DNA from: Branchiostoma floridae
Lineage: Eukaryota > Chordata > Leptocardii > Amphioxiformes > Branchiostomatidae
Assembly: GCF_000003815.2 (NCBI RefSeq)
Contig: NC_049990.1
Span: 6,696,032 to 6,760,031 of the forward strand
Direction of reading: 5' to 3'
Length of the DNA: 64,000 nt
Both the position numbers and the translations under genes were made by a program. Of the stretch, positions 1-11,813 are shown piece by piece. Every line of letters starts with the position of its first letter. Within the stretch, counting starts at the first letter, position 1. The notes under the pieces are model-generated. The model did not search any database. It saw only the letters and a list, made by a program, of their open reading frames with translations, and had not been told where the DNA came from.

Positions 1-1015
1 ATCCTCTAACATTTTTGCCGTTTTTTTGTCAGTCTATGTAAGGACATGATATGTTGTGTCACCACTCCGCCATTTTGTTTCAGGAATGTTAACGTTACAT
101 ATTGAGGGCCCCCAGGCAATACAGAAGCTACGGTCGATGGCATGCTTCGACCCAAAACCACAGGTCATCAATACAGGGTAGTTTGTCAGTGCGAAAGGCC
201 ACTTTTTCATTTGTAAAAGTTGGAATGTGTCCCGGTAATAACACGGGAGCATGCGTTTGTCAATAAACTACGTGATTTATTGAGAAAATTTTGTTATACG
301 TCAAGATATGACACTATCAAATTCAGACCTATCCAAGCTGTAGTTCGACAACTTTATGATTGATTGCTGTGATAAAGAAACGAACAAAAAAGTAATTTCG
401 AGGGGAGGCAGAATCAAAAGGAAACTGAAAAGGAAAGACTGAGAAATATAATCTACACAAGAAAATTGAGATTGATATGACAAAAGAATAAATCTGTCCA
501 CTGACAGTTGACCTAGAAAAAATTTCCACGTCTGATATTTCACCCCTCCTACTCTTTTGGTTCGTCCCTTTAAGGTATCAATTTCCGAAGGTCAGAGGTC
601 ACCATAGGTAGCTCTGAAGGACAATCTGCAAGTGAAGTAGTTTTGTATTTACCGTGTGCCTTGGGTCGACCTACTTTCCTATCCGCTTTTCTAGTAGATG
701 ATATCAAGTATGATAATACCATTCCCTCTTCTTGTGTCTAACACTATTGTTGTTGTACGAAGTTTCTTCGTACAAATGCAGAATAATGTATTTTATGATC
801 CGTGCAAAATGTATTATCGTCAAGGGAACAATTGGTAGATAACTGCCTCGTGATATTGACTGTTAATTCCAGTGGAAGCACACGTTGCTGTGTGCAAATG
901 TAAAATGAATTGTTGTTATTAAAGTCATGATGTTGGTCATGCTAAATAAAACATTTGTGCTCGTTACGCAGTAATTGGTCTCGCTTCGTGCGTTAGAGCA
1001 CGGCATGTAAATCTA
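1..1015. other. gene-free stretch
   Basis: No exon, recognisable coding motif or clear repeat boundary is seen. The sequence is AT-rich and the short open frames have no family features. It ends where the outer inverted-repeat element at 1016 begins. Confidence 0.5.
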
Positions 1016-1538
1016 AAGGCGGGTTCACACGTGCGTATAACGCTAGTTCACCTTTATCCGCGGGGTAACCTATATCCGTTGTTTTTCAAAACAGTGTATT
1101 TAGGCACATCAAGCCCATGGATGGTAGTTTTAAGCTGCAATATACTGAAAATATTGCAATTTGAAACCAACGTCCGTCGGTGTGATATCTCCGACGACCC
1201 TGTTTTTAAAAACAACGGATATAGGTTACCCAACGGATAAAGGTGAACTAGCGTTATATATTCAAGTCTTTATGAGGTCCGTATGGAGTTCTTGGCCTCT
1301 ACCAGTCTCCACAGGTCACAGGAAAATACTAGAAATTGGAGAATTATAGACAAATAACATGTTAGAGAAGTTAGCAGACCGAAGAGTATGGTTTGCGACC
1401 CACCTAACTCGTCTGTCGTTTTAGCTGCCTATATTTGTCCAAGCTCTATTATTTTTCCATCAACCTGTGGAGCCTGGTAGAGGCTTCCATACAGATCTCA
1501 TACGGACCTGAATATAAACGCACGTGTGAACCCACCTT
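1016..1538. mobile_element. non-autonomous inverted-repeat element (outer, interrupted)
   Basis: The ends form an inverted repeat: about 1016-1038 (core GGTTCACACGTGCGTAT) pairs with about 1514-1538 (core ACGCACGTGTGAACCC). Subterminal sequence is also inverted: GGTCCGTATGG...CCTCTACCAG near 1277-1308 matches CTGGTAGAGG...ATACGGACC near 1473-1507. A second element (1040-1254) is inserted just inside the left end. A related end lies at 16890-16995. No transposase is present, so this is a MITE-like element of unassigned superfamily. Confidence 0.75.
1040..1254. mobile_element. MITE, family B copy 1 (nested, TA target site)
   Basis: About 215 bp whose ends are inverted copies: ACGCTAGTTCACC at 1040 and GGTGAACTAGCGT ending at 1254. 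The next segment, GGTAACCTATATCCGTTG, is repeated inverted near 1215-1236. It is flanked by TA on both sides, which suggests a TA target-site duplication. A second copy lies at 8421-8638. Confidence 0.8.
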
Positions 1539-1977
1539 AAATCTTACGGATGACATCAGCGTACGCATTGATTACCGCCTGCGTTTGAAAAAAAAAAAAC
1601 ACAAGAAATTTTAGACATAGTCCATAAAATTTACTTGCTGTGGCCTTAGAATCGCCCCAGGAATCCAATTGTTCCATGTCATTGCGGATGTGTCTTTTAT
1701 GTTTGTTAAACACACCAATGTGCGTCCAATACCGGTAACAATATAGAGTATACACATCAATACTTTTCTTCATATTCAGCGGACGGCCCAACACCACGCG
1801 TCTAGTATAATGTTTTGAAGGGTTTCTGAGTGGTGCTCAGTGTTCACGTCGTCAGGCTTTTGTTCAGTCGATGGCTCTTCATGACTCCTCTTGTTTTGTA
1901 GGGGTGAAAGGGTGGCAACGATATTTGTTAAAGGCACACGAGCTGGGCAACCTGTATAGTCATGACCTATGTACTTT

Positions 1978-2227
1978 AAGGTGGTATCTTACTGAACTTG
2001 GGGCACCGGTGCGGCACTGCTGGGTTCGAAAGAGTACTCAATGAATTTCAGAGATAAAGAACGAATTTCCTTACATTTTGTGTATTTTGTTGTCTTCTAA
2101 GTCAATTTTTACGTATTACGCAATATCTGAATTATAAAAAAATCAGAGAAAATAACAGAACAATGCCGTAGTGAACGAACCCCCACAGTGCCACACCGGT
2201 GCCCCAAGTGCAGTGAGATACCACCTT
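1978..2227. mobile_element. MITE with about 50-bp terminal inverted repeats
   Basis: The left end (AAGGTGGTATCTTACTGAAC, 1978 on) continues through GGGGCACCGGTG. It is repeated inverted at the right end (CACCGGTGCCCC, then GAGATACCACCTT ending at 2227). The interior is AT-rich with no coding potential. Confidence 0.75.
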
Positions 2228-5200
2228 TACAAGGGAATGTTCGCTGTGGTTTTGTTTGCGGTTTTCTCAGTGACCACTTCGCCGCAAACGGAGAACCATC
2301 GCGAAAAGTCTGGTCATCTCTTCTGCCTGCCAACATCATTAGCCTGGGTACTATCCGGGTAGTAGTTTGCTCCTATTTTCGCTTCTGCTATAGCAGAGAA
2401 AACGTCGAGACGAACTACTACTAGGATGGCACCCAGGCTAGAACATCATTTTTTCAACCACGAACTTCAAACCACAGCGAAATCGCAAACCATTATGTCC
2501 CTTCTTCAGTGTTTGTCTTCAACTCTCGATTTTTTGTTCCAAGCAGATGTTATGCTCGGTCTCAGTGTTTTACTCGTGTCTAGTTTAAGAGCTACTAGAA
2601 AGACGTACTAAATGTAGAAAACACGCGTAAAACACTGAGACTTGTCCTTCCATCTACTTGGAGATAATTCCAAGCACATGTTGAAGGGGGAGGTCATTGC
2701 CTTCTTCTGATCAGTAAAGCAGTTCTTACAGCCGATCTCTGGCTTCAACCGAATGCATCTTCAGCTGAAGAAATCTAGTCTCGACCGGTCTCCATAGATC
2801 GTTTGAAAAATAGTTGAAACTTGCGACAAAGCATTAATTGTTATTTCCAGACAGTGTTTTCTGGAGTTTCAGAGGACCTATATCTATTACGTGAAGCATC
2901 CAGCCCACTTCAGACACATTTCTCGTGAGCTCCAGCCGCCCTGACCACACTGTCTGGTACTCAGACCGTAAAAGTACTCTTCAAAGGCATTACACAACGT
3001 CAATATAGTCAAAGTGCCCCTTTCAATATCAAATGAAACGTCACTCTGAAGAGTTTGAAAAGAGAGCCATCGCCAGAAATATCCAGAAGCTTCTTCTATC
3101 TTGCTATATCATTAAGTATCAACGCCACTTATAAGTTTGAACGTGTAAAATCATTACATGACGCCAATGAACGTCAGAACGTTGTCCTGTTATGGAATGA
3201 GGACGTCACTGTACTGATGTAGTATTCCGGAAGAGGCTCCAAAAGTAGGCCATTGACCGCTAGAGCCGGAACTTCTGATTTTTATTGCAATTGTGTCAAA
3301 GTCATCCACCACTTTTTCTGTTGGAACAAGTACAAAAGTGGCTTTCATGTCGTTTTAACTTTGGATTTAGTAACTGGAAGTAACACGGAAGTGTCTCTAT
3401 TTAAGTCAAGTGTGTGATGACATGTTCATCCCTTGGTTAAAGCTCTTGACAAAACTCTGAAGTGCAACCCTTTTCAAAAACGTTTCCTGTTGATATGCAG
3501 TTCTATGCGGATGATACACTTCGAGGATTATTATATAGTAACTTGTTTCTCTTTGATAATGCTTGGAAGTTTATTTTCTTGGAAACCTCATTACGCATTA
3601 CGTCATACAGATTTGTACAACAGCTACATGTAGACGAGCAAAGATAGAAACCAGGAAATAAAATGTGACGAAACTGTTGAAATCATTACCTCTATGTGTT
3701 GAACTTAAGCTTCCACTAGGCCATAGATACACATGTGGAAGGGATACGATCCTTTGGGCGTATCATTTCTACACGTGTAACTCATTTGAGAAAATAGTAT
3801 AGTCATCTACATAGTCTTATTAGATGGGGTTTTAAGAGCCAAAGGTCCTGTATTTGAGAAGACTTGGAGTCTTGTAGAGATTACTTCTTCGGCACCAAGG
3901 AACGATATGTAATCAATCGTCCTGGCATTCATTGTAGTACACATTGTACAATACACAACTCAGGTGACTGAGTGTCAGCTATACGCATATAGACATGTCC
4001 TGTTACCTTTTAAAGTAAAGTAATTGAGCTGTACATATAGACTTGCCCTGTTACCTTTGACAGTAAAGTAATTGAGCTGTAAACATTCTTTTCTTTTATT
4101 GTCAAAGGAGTCAAACAGTCGATAAGACAGTCTGACTTTTGTAATTCAGTCTGTATAACTTTTTGAACTGTGTGATAAACACTGGTGTACCATTGATACA
4201 AATATTTGGTTCAAATGCGATGCCCAGAGTTATCCAAACTCAGAGTTTTCCTTTCCCGCAAAGATATTGATTGATGACTTGATAACCATAGAAATAACTA
4301 AAACGCACACAAAAAAGCACCCATGGAAAAGTAAGGACAATGATATTTTATATTTCGATGTAGGTTAGACATCCAGGCAATAAGATACGCCGAAACGTCT
4401 GACAGTTTCCAAAACCATATCCAGTTGCTTGAGTAACTACTTTTGGATATTTGATATTCTTTTTGCAATAATTGCCAACAAATATCTTTTTTTATTTCAG
4501 CAAAAACACATCAAATATTTCAGTACCATGTAGTTTCCATGCTATAAAACATGGACAAACACAAAACTCAAGTACACTGTACATGTGTCCGACCAAAGTT
4601 ACATGTCTTTGACAACACGTATAAAATCATGATCAATCTATTTGCGAACCGCACACACATCAGACTTAAGTGGCCATTTATACATCATTGTTGCTAAAAG
4701 CTTTGCCGTTTGGACCTTTGTCACATGTCGGGCACTTGTGTACATTCTGGGTGGTTCGGACGATTCAATCAACGCAAGTAATGACTGCTTCAGTCTCGTG
4801 TTTTACAATGAGTCAAGTTTTCAACAATGACCATGCACGTTGGTACAGCTGTGCAAAATACATCAAGGACAAAACTTACCTCCAAGTAGGCAGATATTCA
4901 GGAAGGAAATTTGGATCATACAAAGAGTGTGCAGCAAAGAGTGATGTGCCTTACCCTGAAAGGAGGCGTATAACAGGAATTTTGAGTTGCAACTATGTAA
5001 GAAGTGGGGATTTTCGACTTCTTTTGCTTCCAAAAAAGGAGTAGAGCTTACGTTGTCCAAATATAGCCAAGACTAGTTTGTCAATAGAGATTCCTGTTAC
5101 AATAATGCCAGTCAATTCTTAATGTTTTCCATGTATATTTTCTGTGTCTCTATCACAAGCAAAGTTCCCAAAGTCTACGTACTTGCAATTAGCATTAGGC

Positions 5201-6120
5201 CAAGAAGTTGAAAAATAGACTCTAAAACCTGTATCACTGTCACCTACAGCTCTGATCATTGTGATCATTTCTTCGCAGGGTTTTCAAGGCACTTCAGATC
5301 ATATGTATGGCACACCAATTATAGGCAGAACTCTAATGTCGGAGCTATCTATAATGTAAAACTACTATAGCAGTGCTCTTCTAAGGCGTACCATGACGTA
5401 AATGAACGATAGAAAGTTGCCGGTTATGGAATAAAACGCCAGGTACAGATGTCTTACTCAATCGCAATAGGAAGGAGTCCCTCGAAGTAGGCCATCGCCC
5501 GGCAGAGTCAGAAACTCTCCATTGCTATCATTAGGTCTTCGCGGCAATCGTCATCTTTCTAGTTGAAATACGTGCATAAGTGTCCGTCGTCGTTGATTCG
5601 CAAAAGCTCTTGGAATTGTCAGACATTGTTAGGTTTCAGTTACTTGGTCTAATGTATTTTTCATGGATGATGAAAAAAAAATCAAAATTGTTCACATAGA
5701 GAAAATAAGTTGCAAGTAAAGGAGAAAAAACGGAAAATCGACAGATTTTGCAAATGGAGGGCTTATTTTGCATTGTGCATAAGAATATTATATAATTCTA
5801 TGGCCTGTGAATGATGGAAATTTGCAGCATGTAAAAGTTAAGTTAAAGTCATTTTCATAATTAATGACGATATAAGACTATCTAAAGACTTTCATACCTT
5901 TTAAAGACTTTCATACTTTTTTAAAGACGTTCATACTTTGAATTATTTGTGTTATTCGGTGGATGATATAACTGATTTAAGTTATGCAAATGAGGGTCTT
6001 ATTTGCATACTCAACGAGAGCCCGCATATCATTTAAGGATAGTTTGAGATGCGTTGTTTTATGATTGAACATTCATATGTTATTCTGGTAGCTACTATGG
6101 TTCTAAGAGCCGGGTAAGGG
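2228..6120. other. gene-free repeat-rich stretch
   Basis: No host exon was recognised. Visible structure: GCGGTTT/CGCGAAAA-type repeat sequence at about 2230-2510, related to 49790-49940; a diverged pair of similar segments near 3155-3280 and 5390-5520; a roughly 55-bp tandem duplication at about 3998-4081 ending in AAGTAATTGAGCTGTA; a dispersed repeat at 4352-4440; and three tandem AAAGACTTTCATAC-like units at about 5880-5938. The rest is AT-rich with nothing recognised. Confidence 0.5.
4352..4440. repeat. dispersed repeat (CCAGTTGCTTGAGTAAC family)
   Basis: Contains TCCAGTTGCTTGAGTAACT next to GTTAGACATCCAGGCAATAAG. The same words occur in DRAM-like gene introns at about 42248-42300 and 43098-43165. 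There the order is CCAGTTGCTTGAGTAAC, then TTACCTGGATGTCTAACC, so part of this copy is inverted relative to the others. Confidence 0.6.
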
Positions 6121-6298
6121 ATACCAATCCTAATCTCCAAGCAGATCCTACGGTAGCATAAGATACTATTAAAAGCTGTCAGAGGAGTGTGTTTGGCTAC
6201 CGGTGGCTGATGACTCCCTTTGGCCAGCTGTACTCCTTAGCCAGCTTTGATACTATCTTATGCCACTGGTAAATCTGCATGGAGATTATACCAATCCC
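6121..6298. mobile_element. foldback MITE with 10-bp target duplication
   Basis: The ends AATCTCCAAGCAGATCCTAC (from 6132) and AATCTGCATGGAGATT (to 6287) are inverted copies. Inside them, GCATAAGATACTAT pairs with GATACTATCTTATGC. The element is bracketed by ATACCAATCC at 6121-6130 and 6288-6297, a 10-bp direct repeat. Terminal inverted repeats with a 9-10-bp duplication are typical of Mutator-like elements; that assignment is an inference. The same terminal sequence forms the core of the inverted repeat at 63649-63818. Confidence 0.75.
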
Positions 6299-8420
6299 TC
6301 CCCTTTTGCCGGCCTTAGAAAATATACCCTGCTACAAGAAACAGCGAGGAAACGTTACTGCCCTATGTGCCACAAGACACTTCAAGGTGAGCAACAGCTG
6401 GAGTTCGAACAGCTGTCAAGTCATAAAGGTATTCCCCTTTTATCTAGTTGACAAACAAGCCTTACGGCAAGGCCATGTCTCAACAGAACCACCGACAACG
6501 ACTATCAAACCGGTCACGTTATGGTTTGTACATATTACAATAGAGGTGGGCAAAGTAAACTGAAATACGTGAGGTCACTTGTCTTTCAATGTCAAACTTT
6601 AATTTGCAATTGGGGCATAATGGATACATCTTATATGGATACATCTTATATAAAAATTCTAACTGGAAACCAAGTATGTGACTCCCAAAAAAGGCTAGGG
6701 TATGCACGTTTTCTAGGCCTAGTGTAGATAGGGAAACAGGAAACACAACACATTTTTCCTAGGCTTAGTTGACAAACAGGCCTTACGGCAAGGCCATGTC
6801 GTTTTTATCTAATTGGCAAACAAGCTTTACGGCAAGTCCGTGTCTCTACAGTACAGAAGCATCAAAAACGATTATCAAACCGGTCACGTCTCCGTCAACA
6901 ATTGATCGCCATTCTCCATAAACGAACGACAGCCGCAATCGGGCCCGGGGGACTCCCAATTGCAACTAGTAATGACCAATTATGTTTCCAAGCAATTTCC
7001 AAAGGCCTTGCGTAAGGGATAGTGTGAAAATGGCACCTCGGGGCTCTGCCAGGAAATAGTGAATACGTTTGAAAGGTTTGCTCGGCAGGGTAGCAATTTG
7101 CCATGAAGATGTTTCTAGACGCAGGAGTACTAGCGGCGGGGTGATAAAGGGTTTAATATGTGTAGGTGATATCATGCTATTATATTTCAAAAGGCTGTCG
7201 TAAAAGGTATACTTTAGCAGATCCATATATAGAATAGATAAATGCGAACTGTTAAGAGAAAAATCTATGAAAACCTTAAAAGCTTGGTCGACACACATTC
7301 CAATCATTTTTCAAAACATATAACAAGCAGTTGTCCATTATCTATCAAGACGATGATATAGAGCGCTGAAAATTGAGATCTTTTTAAAACACATGGAGAT
7401 CTTTTCATCACATCCGGAGATTGAAGAGTAACTTCGATTTCTTACATCAGAGAAATATTGTTTAGAGTTTTTGTAATTTCTGGACAAAATGTAAAACGTG
7501 AAAGTACATTTGTGTTACTAAACAAATAAACAAAGCGTAAAAAATCTTCTTTTTTTTTTATCGGTGAAATTCGTTGGCCGTTCTGCCAAATCGCCTGGCC
7601 ATTGACATACAGTCAAAAGTCAGGTACTAGAAACCACCACTGCATAAGGACCACCCGTTCAGTGATATCCAAGTATAGCAAACCTGCATTAAAGGCCAAC
7701 TCTGCGTAAATACCATGTGACCATTGTGACCACTTTTGATGGTGCCTTAGATAATTTTTCCCATTAACACAAGCATGTACCTATCAAACATGTATCTATC
7801 AATCAATCAATAAATGAATAAATAAATGTAGGATCACGTCTTGGTCACCTGTATACGGTAAAAAAAATTCTTTAAGTCATTTTATTGGTCACGATAGACA
7901 GGTTTGACTGTGCATCAGAAAGTATCGGACTTTAAGATTGCTTAAATAGGTACAGCGTCCTGATAGTAATGTTGTCTTGTTGACAAATCTAACAAACCAT
8001 TTGTTGTTCTATACCTGTCCAAAGAATGTTATCTTCTTACAAACAAAACCAGCAAACAATACAGACACTTACTTCCAACGACTTTCTTATTGACAAATAT
8101 GACCATGCGAGCTAATCGTTCTGCCGCACTACAATTGTGTTGAAAGTAAACTGTACGAGATTCTTGTTCAAACACTTTTTGTGAGCTGTGCAAACGGAAA
8201 AGCGCTTATTCATTAGATTGTGTGGAAAGTCTATATGCGATATAGAGTGAAGTGTGTGGGCGCAACAGCCGTCACAAATTCCACGTGGTTATCGTTGGGC
8301 TATTAATGTGTTATTTTTAAGTCACGATTCTGGAAGGTGCTTCCTGTCGAGGGTCGAAATAAACTCATTTCCTTCTATTTTTATCTTCATGAAAAATGTA
8401 GATATAGTTTTGGGTGTGTA
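6299..8420. other. gene-free stretch with local direct repeats
   Basis: A segment with CCTTACGGCAAGGCCATGTC occurs at about 6448-6530 and twice more in diverged form at about 6768-6895, each time followed by ATCAAACCGGTCACGT. A 16-bp unit ATGGATACATCTTATA is tandemly doubled near 6620-6650. No exon was recognised. Confidence 0.5.
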
Positions 8421-8638
8421 ACGCTAGTGCATTTTTATCCGCGGGGGTAACCTATATCCATTGTATTAAAAAAACAGCGGCCTAGGTATATCAAGTCAAC
8501 GGATGGTGGTTTCAAGCTGCAAAACGTTTAAATTGCAATTGAAAATCATCGTCCGTCGACTTGACATCCCTAAATGACATGTTTTAAAAAAACGGATATA
8601 CACTGTAGCTTACCTAGCGAATTAAGGTGAACGAGCGT
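8421..8638. mobile_element. MITE, family B copy 2
   Basis: A 218-bp relative of the element at 1040-1254. It begins ACGCTAG and ends GAGCGT, with TA on both sides. It shares GGTAACCTATATCC and the internal words GGATGGT and GTCCGTCG with copy 1. The arms have diverged more than in copy 1. Confidence 0.75.
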
Positions 8639-9114
8639 TATGTCTGTTTGTCTGTCTGTGTTTCGGAATTTTGTAGTCAGCATAACTCAAAAACGTCTGG
8701 ATGGATTACGATGATATTTGTAATGTGGTTAGGTGTTGAGAAAACAATGGTCAAGGTCAATTTTGGGCCTCCTGGTATGTGACCTTGGTACTGCAGCAAA
8801 AATTTTGTATCTATTGACCTGTATGTGCCTGGGTCTTGATTTTTTATGGCACTATAGTTTCTACCTCCGTGTACACAGTGTTCTTTACAATGTGACTGCG
8901 TATGTCTGTATTTAATTAATCATTCATTTCCTCTCAGAGGCAAAGGTCAGAGTTGCTGGGGTGATAGGAAATTGAGTTCAAAGTTGATGAAATCAGTCAT
9001 TTATCAGACTTGCCTAACAGCTGACGGATATACCGGATCATGGGGTCAATGGAAGATGCTACTAATTCTCGGGCAGGTATTGGTTATTTGTATGTTTGTT
9101 TGTGTTTATCATCA

Positions 9115-9953
9115 TTAGGCCATGTTGATTTGATTATATGGATGACATCCTCCGGGAACTCCAAAACTGATGCGAGCGAGCGAATAAAAAAAAAAGTTTG
9201 GCCAAAAAAAAAAGTTGCCTTCAGTATGAAATCAAAGTGGCCAGGAAGGTTGAACATAGGACTAAACACACATAGTATGGTATACCAATAGTTAGGTGTA
9301 GGGACCAGTACATCATACGGGTGCAAAACATTTTTTTCTTCTTGGACCAATCCAAAAAAAACAGAGGAACAGGTTTCGCCAATTACAAAATGGACACAAT
9401 ATGTCGGCAGTCATTTGGGGTCTAACCTGGGGGCCAAGAAGACAACAAGAGCGAAGTCAAGTAGAGTTTATAGTCAATTGCACCAAGGTACAGAGACAGT
9501 TAGCCTTTATTACATGGAGATGGGATTTTAAAATGCAGTGGGAGTCCACTAATCCACCAAACAGATTCCTTTGTAGCAACATTGACCCATTACCATTGTT
9601 TTCAGTAGTGCCAGTTCTCAAGTTTCCACAGACAATCAGGTCCAGGTTCATGTCCAGACCTGGAAATGATCCTCTGGACCTGAAGTTTCTGTACTGGTAC
9701 CTCCCCCAACCAACAATAGATTTTTTTCTGTCCTTTCACATCTTATTCTTTGACTTTAGATTCATCTTGGCATTCTATGGCATTAGTTATCTGTTTTCTG
9801 ATACTTTTTTTTCAATCTTCGGAATATTTGTGCTCATTTTACAGCTGCTTTGCATAATTTATTGTGTGGTCGAAAACTTTTTTTTTTTTGGAAATGGCCG
9901 AAAATTGGTGCGAGCGCGGATGTCATCCATATAATCAAATCAACGTGGCCTTA
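9115..9953. mobile_element. non-autonomous DNA element, family E copy 1, carrying a nested MITE
   Basis: The inverted ends are AGGCCATGTTGATTTGATTA at the left and TAATCAAATCAACGTGGCCT at the right (9933-9952). The adjacent GGATGACATCC and GGATGTCATCC also match. TGATGCGAGCG on the left pairs with the subterminal GGTGCGAGCGCG on the right. A 420-bp hAT-like MITE (9292-9711) splits the interior. Related copies are at 18178-18573, 20584-20680 and 21945-22160. An open frame at 9401-9934 crosses both elements and is not a gene. Confidence 0.8.
9292..9711. mobile_element. hAT-like MITE (family C copy 1), nested
   Basis: The ends TGTAGGGACCAGTAC and GTACTGGTACCTCCCCC are inverted copies. Flanks ACCAATAG (9284-9291) and AACAATAG (9712-9719) look like an 8-bp target duplication with one mismatch. 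The related host element at 18178-18573 has the uninterrupted site AACAATAG at 18331-18338, which confirms the insertion limits. Family member two is at 28003-28249. The 8-bp duplication suggests the hAT superfamily. Confidence 0.8.
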
Positions 9954-10516
9954 GTGAACTACAATTATGCAAGACATACGAGAAACCCATATCCAACCGG
10001 TCGTCAACTGCATTTCAGCCAGGCTAATACAGAGAATTCGCGAGCGCCACCTTTACGGTTTGGTCCGAATTACAGCAGCAAAGTATAAAGGTTGTCCACT
10101 AGCCTTTTTGAGGATACAGGTGCAGAGGGTTGTCCGTTGTGTCATGATATTGGAAAGCGTAGCCCATCCCTCTCCTTCCACTGCCTTTTAAACCCCCAAC
10201 CAAAGTCAGGTACACATTTTTACGCCTGGGTGGAGTGAGGAAAGTCGTTTTGTCAGAGAATTTGAACTCACCCGAGCAACTGTGACCTTTGCCTGAACTG
10301 TGTCCGGATGAACACCTTGCGACTGTCTAACTTGGCATTGCCATTGTAAAATGGTACTAATTTTTCCATGAGTGTTCAATGTCCAGTCCATGGTCTAACT
10401 ATTGTACATGACGCTAATACTGTTGTACAGTCGTATGTAAAAGGTCTAATTTCATGCTATATATTGCCGTCCTGCATATGTGGACGGGCGTGGCTGTTGA
10501 TGGATTGACGCTCTCT
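9954..10516. other. gene-free stretch
   Basis: No exon seen. About 10205-10300 contains GAGTGAGGAAAGTCGTTTTG, related to sequence at 42810 and 48620, probably a fragment of a SINE-like repeat. Nothing else was recognised. Confidence 0.45.
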
Positions 10517-10955
10517 TTGTAGTGCGCGTAGTCCAGCGGTTAGTGACCCCTGTCTCTGGACCAAGAAGTCCAGAGTTCGAACCACTGTATGTTGTCGCTC
10601 ACACGACATGCTAATGGAAATGTACTGGAAAGGCTTGAGGTCCTTAGGTATCTTTGCGGTTAATGACCTCTGCATCTGGACCAAGAAGTCACCAGGTCGA
10701 ATCGATATCACGATCGGCGCCCATCCGACTGATTGAAATGTACTGGGGAAAGGCTTGAGGTCCTTAGGAAGAGGCATCATCTTTTTGAAGTGCGTGTACT
10801 CCAGCGGTTAATGACCCCTGCCGCTGGACCAAGAAGTCGAAAGTTCGAACAACGGTTGTCACTCGACAACAACATGCTACTGGAAATCATATATCTAAGC
10901 ATGTGAAAATGTACTGGAAAGGCTTGAGGTCTTTGGGAAGAGGCACCAAGCCGCG
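10517..10955 (+). repeat. three tandem tRNA-derived SINE-like units
   Basis: Three successive units begin near 10517, 10651 and 10782. The first and third contain an A-box-like TAGTCCAGCGGTTAGTG or TACTCCAGCGGTTAATG, then GACCAAGAAGTC and a B-box-like AGTTCGAAC. Each unit ends with the same tail (AAATGTACTGG, then AAAGGCTTGAGGTC). The spacing fits a pol III tRNA-type promoter. A related copy lies at 43935-44060. They are SINE-like rather than functional tRNA genes because no acceptor stem closes. Confidence 0.65.
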
Positions 10956-11065
10956 GTCCACTTTTCGTTACATTTAGCTTGTCTAAGAGCTGTGGGATTT
11001 GCCCGGTACAATGAACCTGTAAATTTGGTACACATCGTCTGTTTTCTCTGTCACGACTATAGGAA

Positions 11066-11440
11066 CTACTCTACAAGCAGAGGTTAGGCTCCGGCTGTTT
11101 TTGCCGTTTGTTTAGGCGTTTTTATCGGGCTTTCTATTTTGTACTGTTTTCTAGATTTCTCCCGGCCTAACCTCTGCCAGCACATGGAACTATCAATGCC
11201 CCGTAAACCTAATCACTTTAACACATTATAGACAAGTCAATGATTCCCGGAGAGGGGCACTGTCACCTTCATCAAATGGAGTCAACTTGGTTTGCTCCGA
11301 CCCGGGGTCAGTGCCCAAAGGTCAGTGACCTTAGGCCGGAAGACATCAAGAAAACAGTACAAAATAAATAGCTAGCAAAAAACGTCTAAAAAACGTTAAA
11401 AAAAACAGCCGGAGCCTAACCTCTGCTTGGAGAGTAGCTG
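11066..11440. mobile_element. foldback element
   Basis: The left arm (11066-11170) reads AAGCAGAGGTTAGGCTCCGG, then a T-rich run and TTTTGTACTGTTTTCT. The right arm (11335-11440) carries AGAAAACAGTACAAAAT and AGCCGGAGCCTAACCTCTGC as its inverse. The roughly 165-bp centre has no coding potential. The right terminus is continuous with the satellite that follows. Confidence 0.75.
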
Positions 11441-11813
11441 AATTTACGTCCCAAAAGCCGGAGCCTAACCTCTGCTTTGAGAGTAGGGGAATTTACGTCC
11501 AAAACAGCCGGAGCCTAACCTCTGCTTGGAGAGTAGGGGAATTTACGTCCAAAACAGCCGGAGCCTAACCTCTGCTTGGAGAGTAGGGGAATTTACGTCC
11601 CAAAAAGCCGGAGCCTAACCTCTGCTCGGAGAGTAGGGGAACTTACGTCCAAAACAGCGGGAGCCTAACCTCTGCTTGGAGCCTAACCTCTGCTTGGAGA
11701 GTAGGGGAATTTACGTCCAAAACAGCCGGAGCCTAACCTCTGCTTGGAGAGTAGGGGAATTAACGTCCAAAAAAGCCAGATCCTAACCTCTGCTTGGAGA
11801 GTAGGGGAATTTG
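11404..11813. repeat. 50-bp satellite derived from a foldback terminus
   Basis: About eight head-to-tail units, each containing AGCCGGAGCCTAACCTCTGC, GGAGAGTAGGGGAATTTACG and a short A-run. The unit is the right terminal repeat of the foldback element plus its flank. One unit near 11672-11690 carries an internal partial duplication. Flanking words GGGATTTGCCCGGTAC at 10992 and GGAATTTGCCCGGTAC at 11805 show a wider local duplication. The frame at 11683-11871 on the minus strand is repeat read-through, not a gene. Confidence 0.85.

Noticed and set aside
9401-9934. 177-codon plus-strand frame with hydrophobic C-terminal half
   Set aside because: It crosses from a nested MITE into its host element; the hydrophobic part is T-rich repeat sequence and no relative copy keeps the frame.
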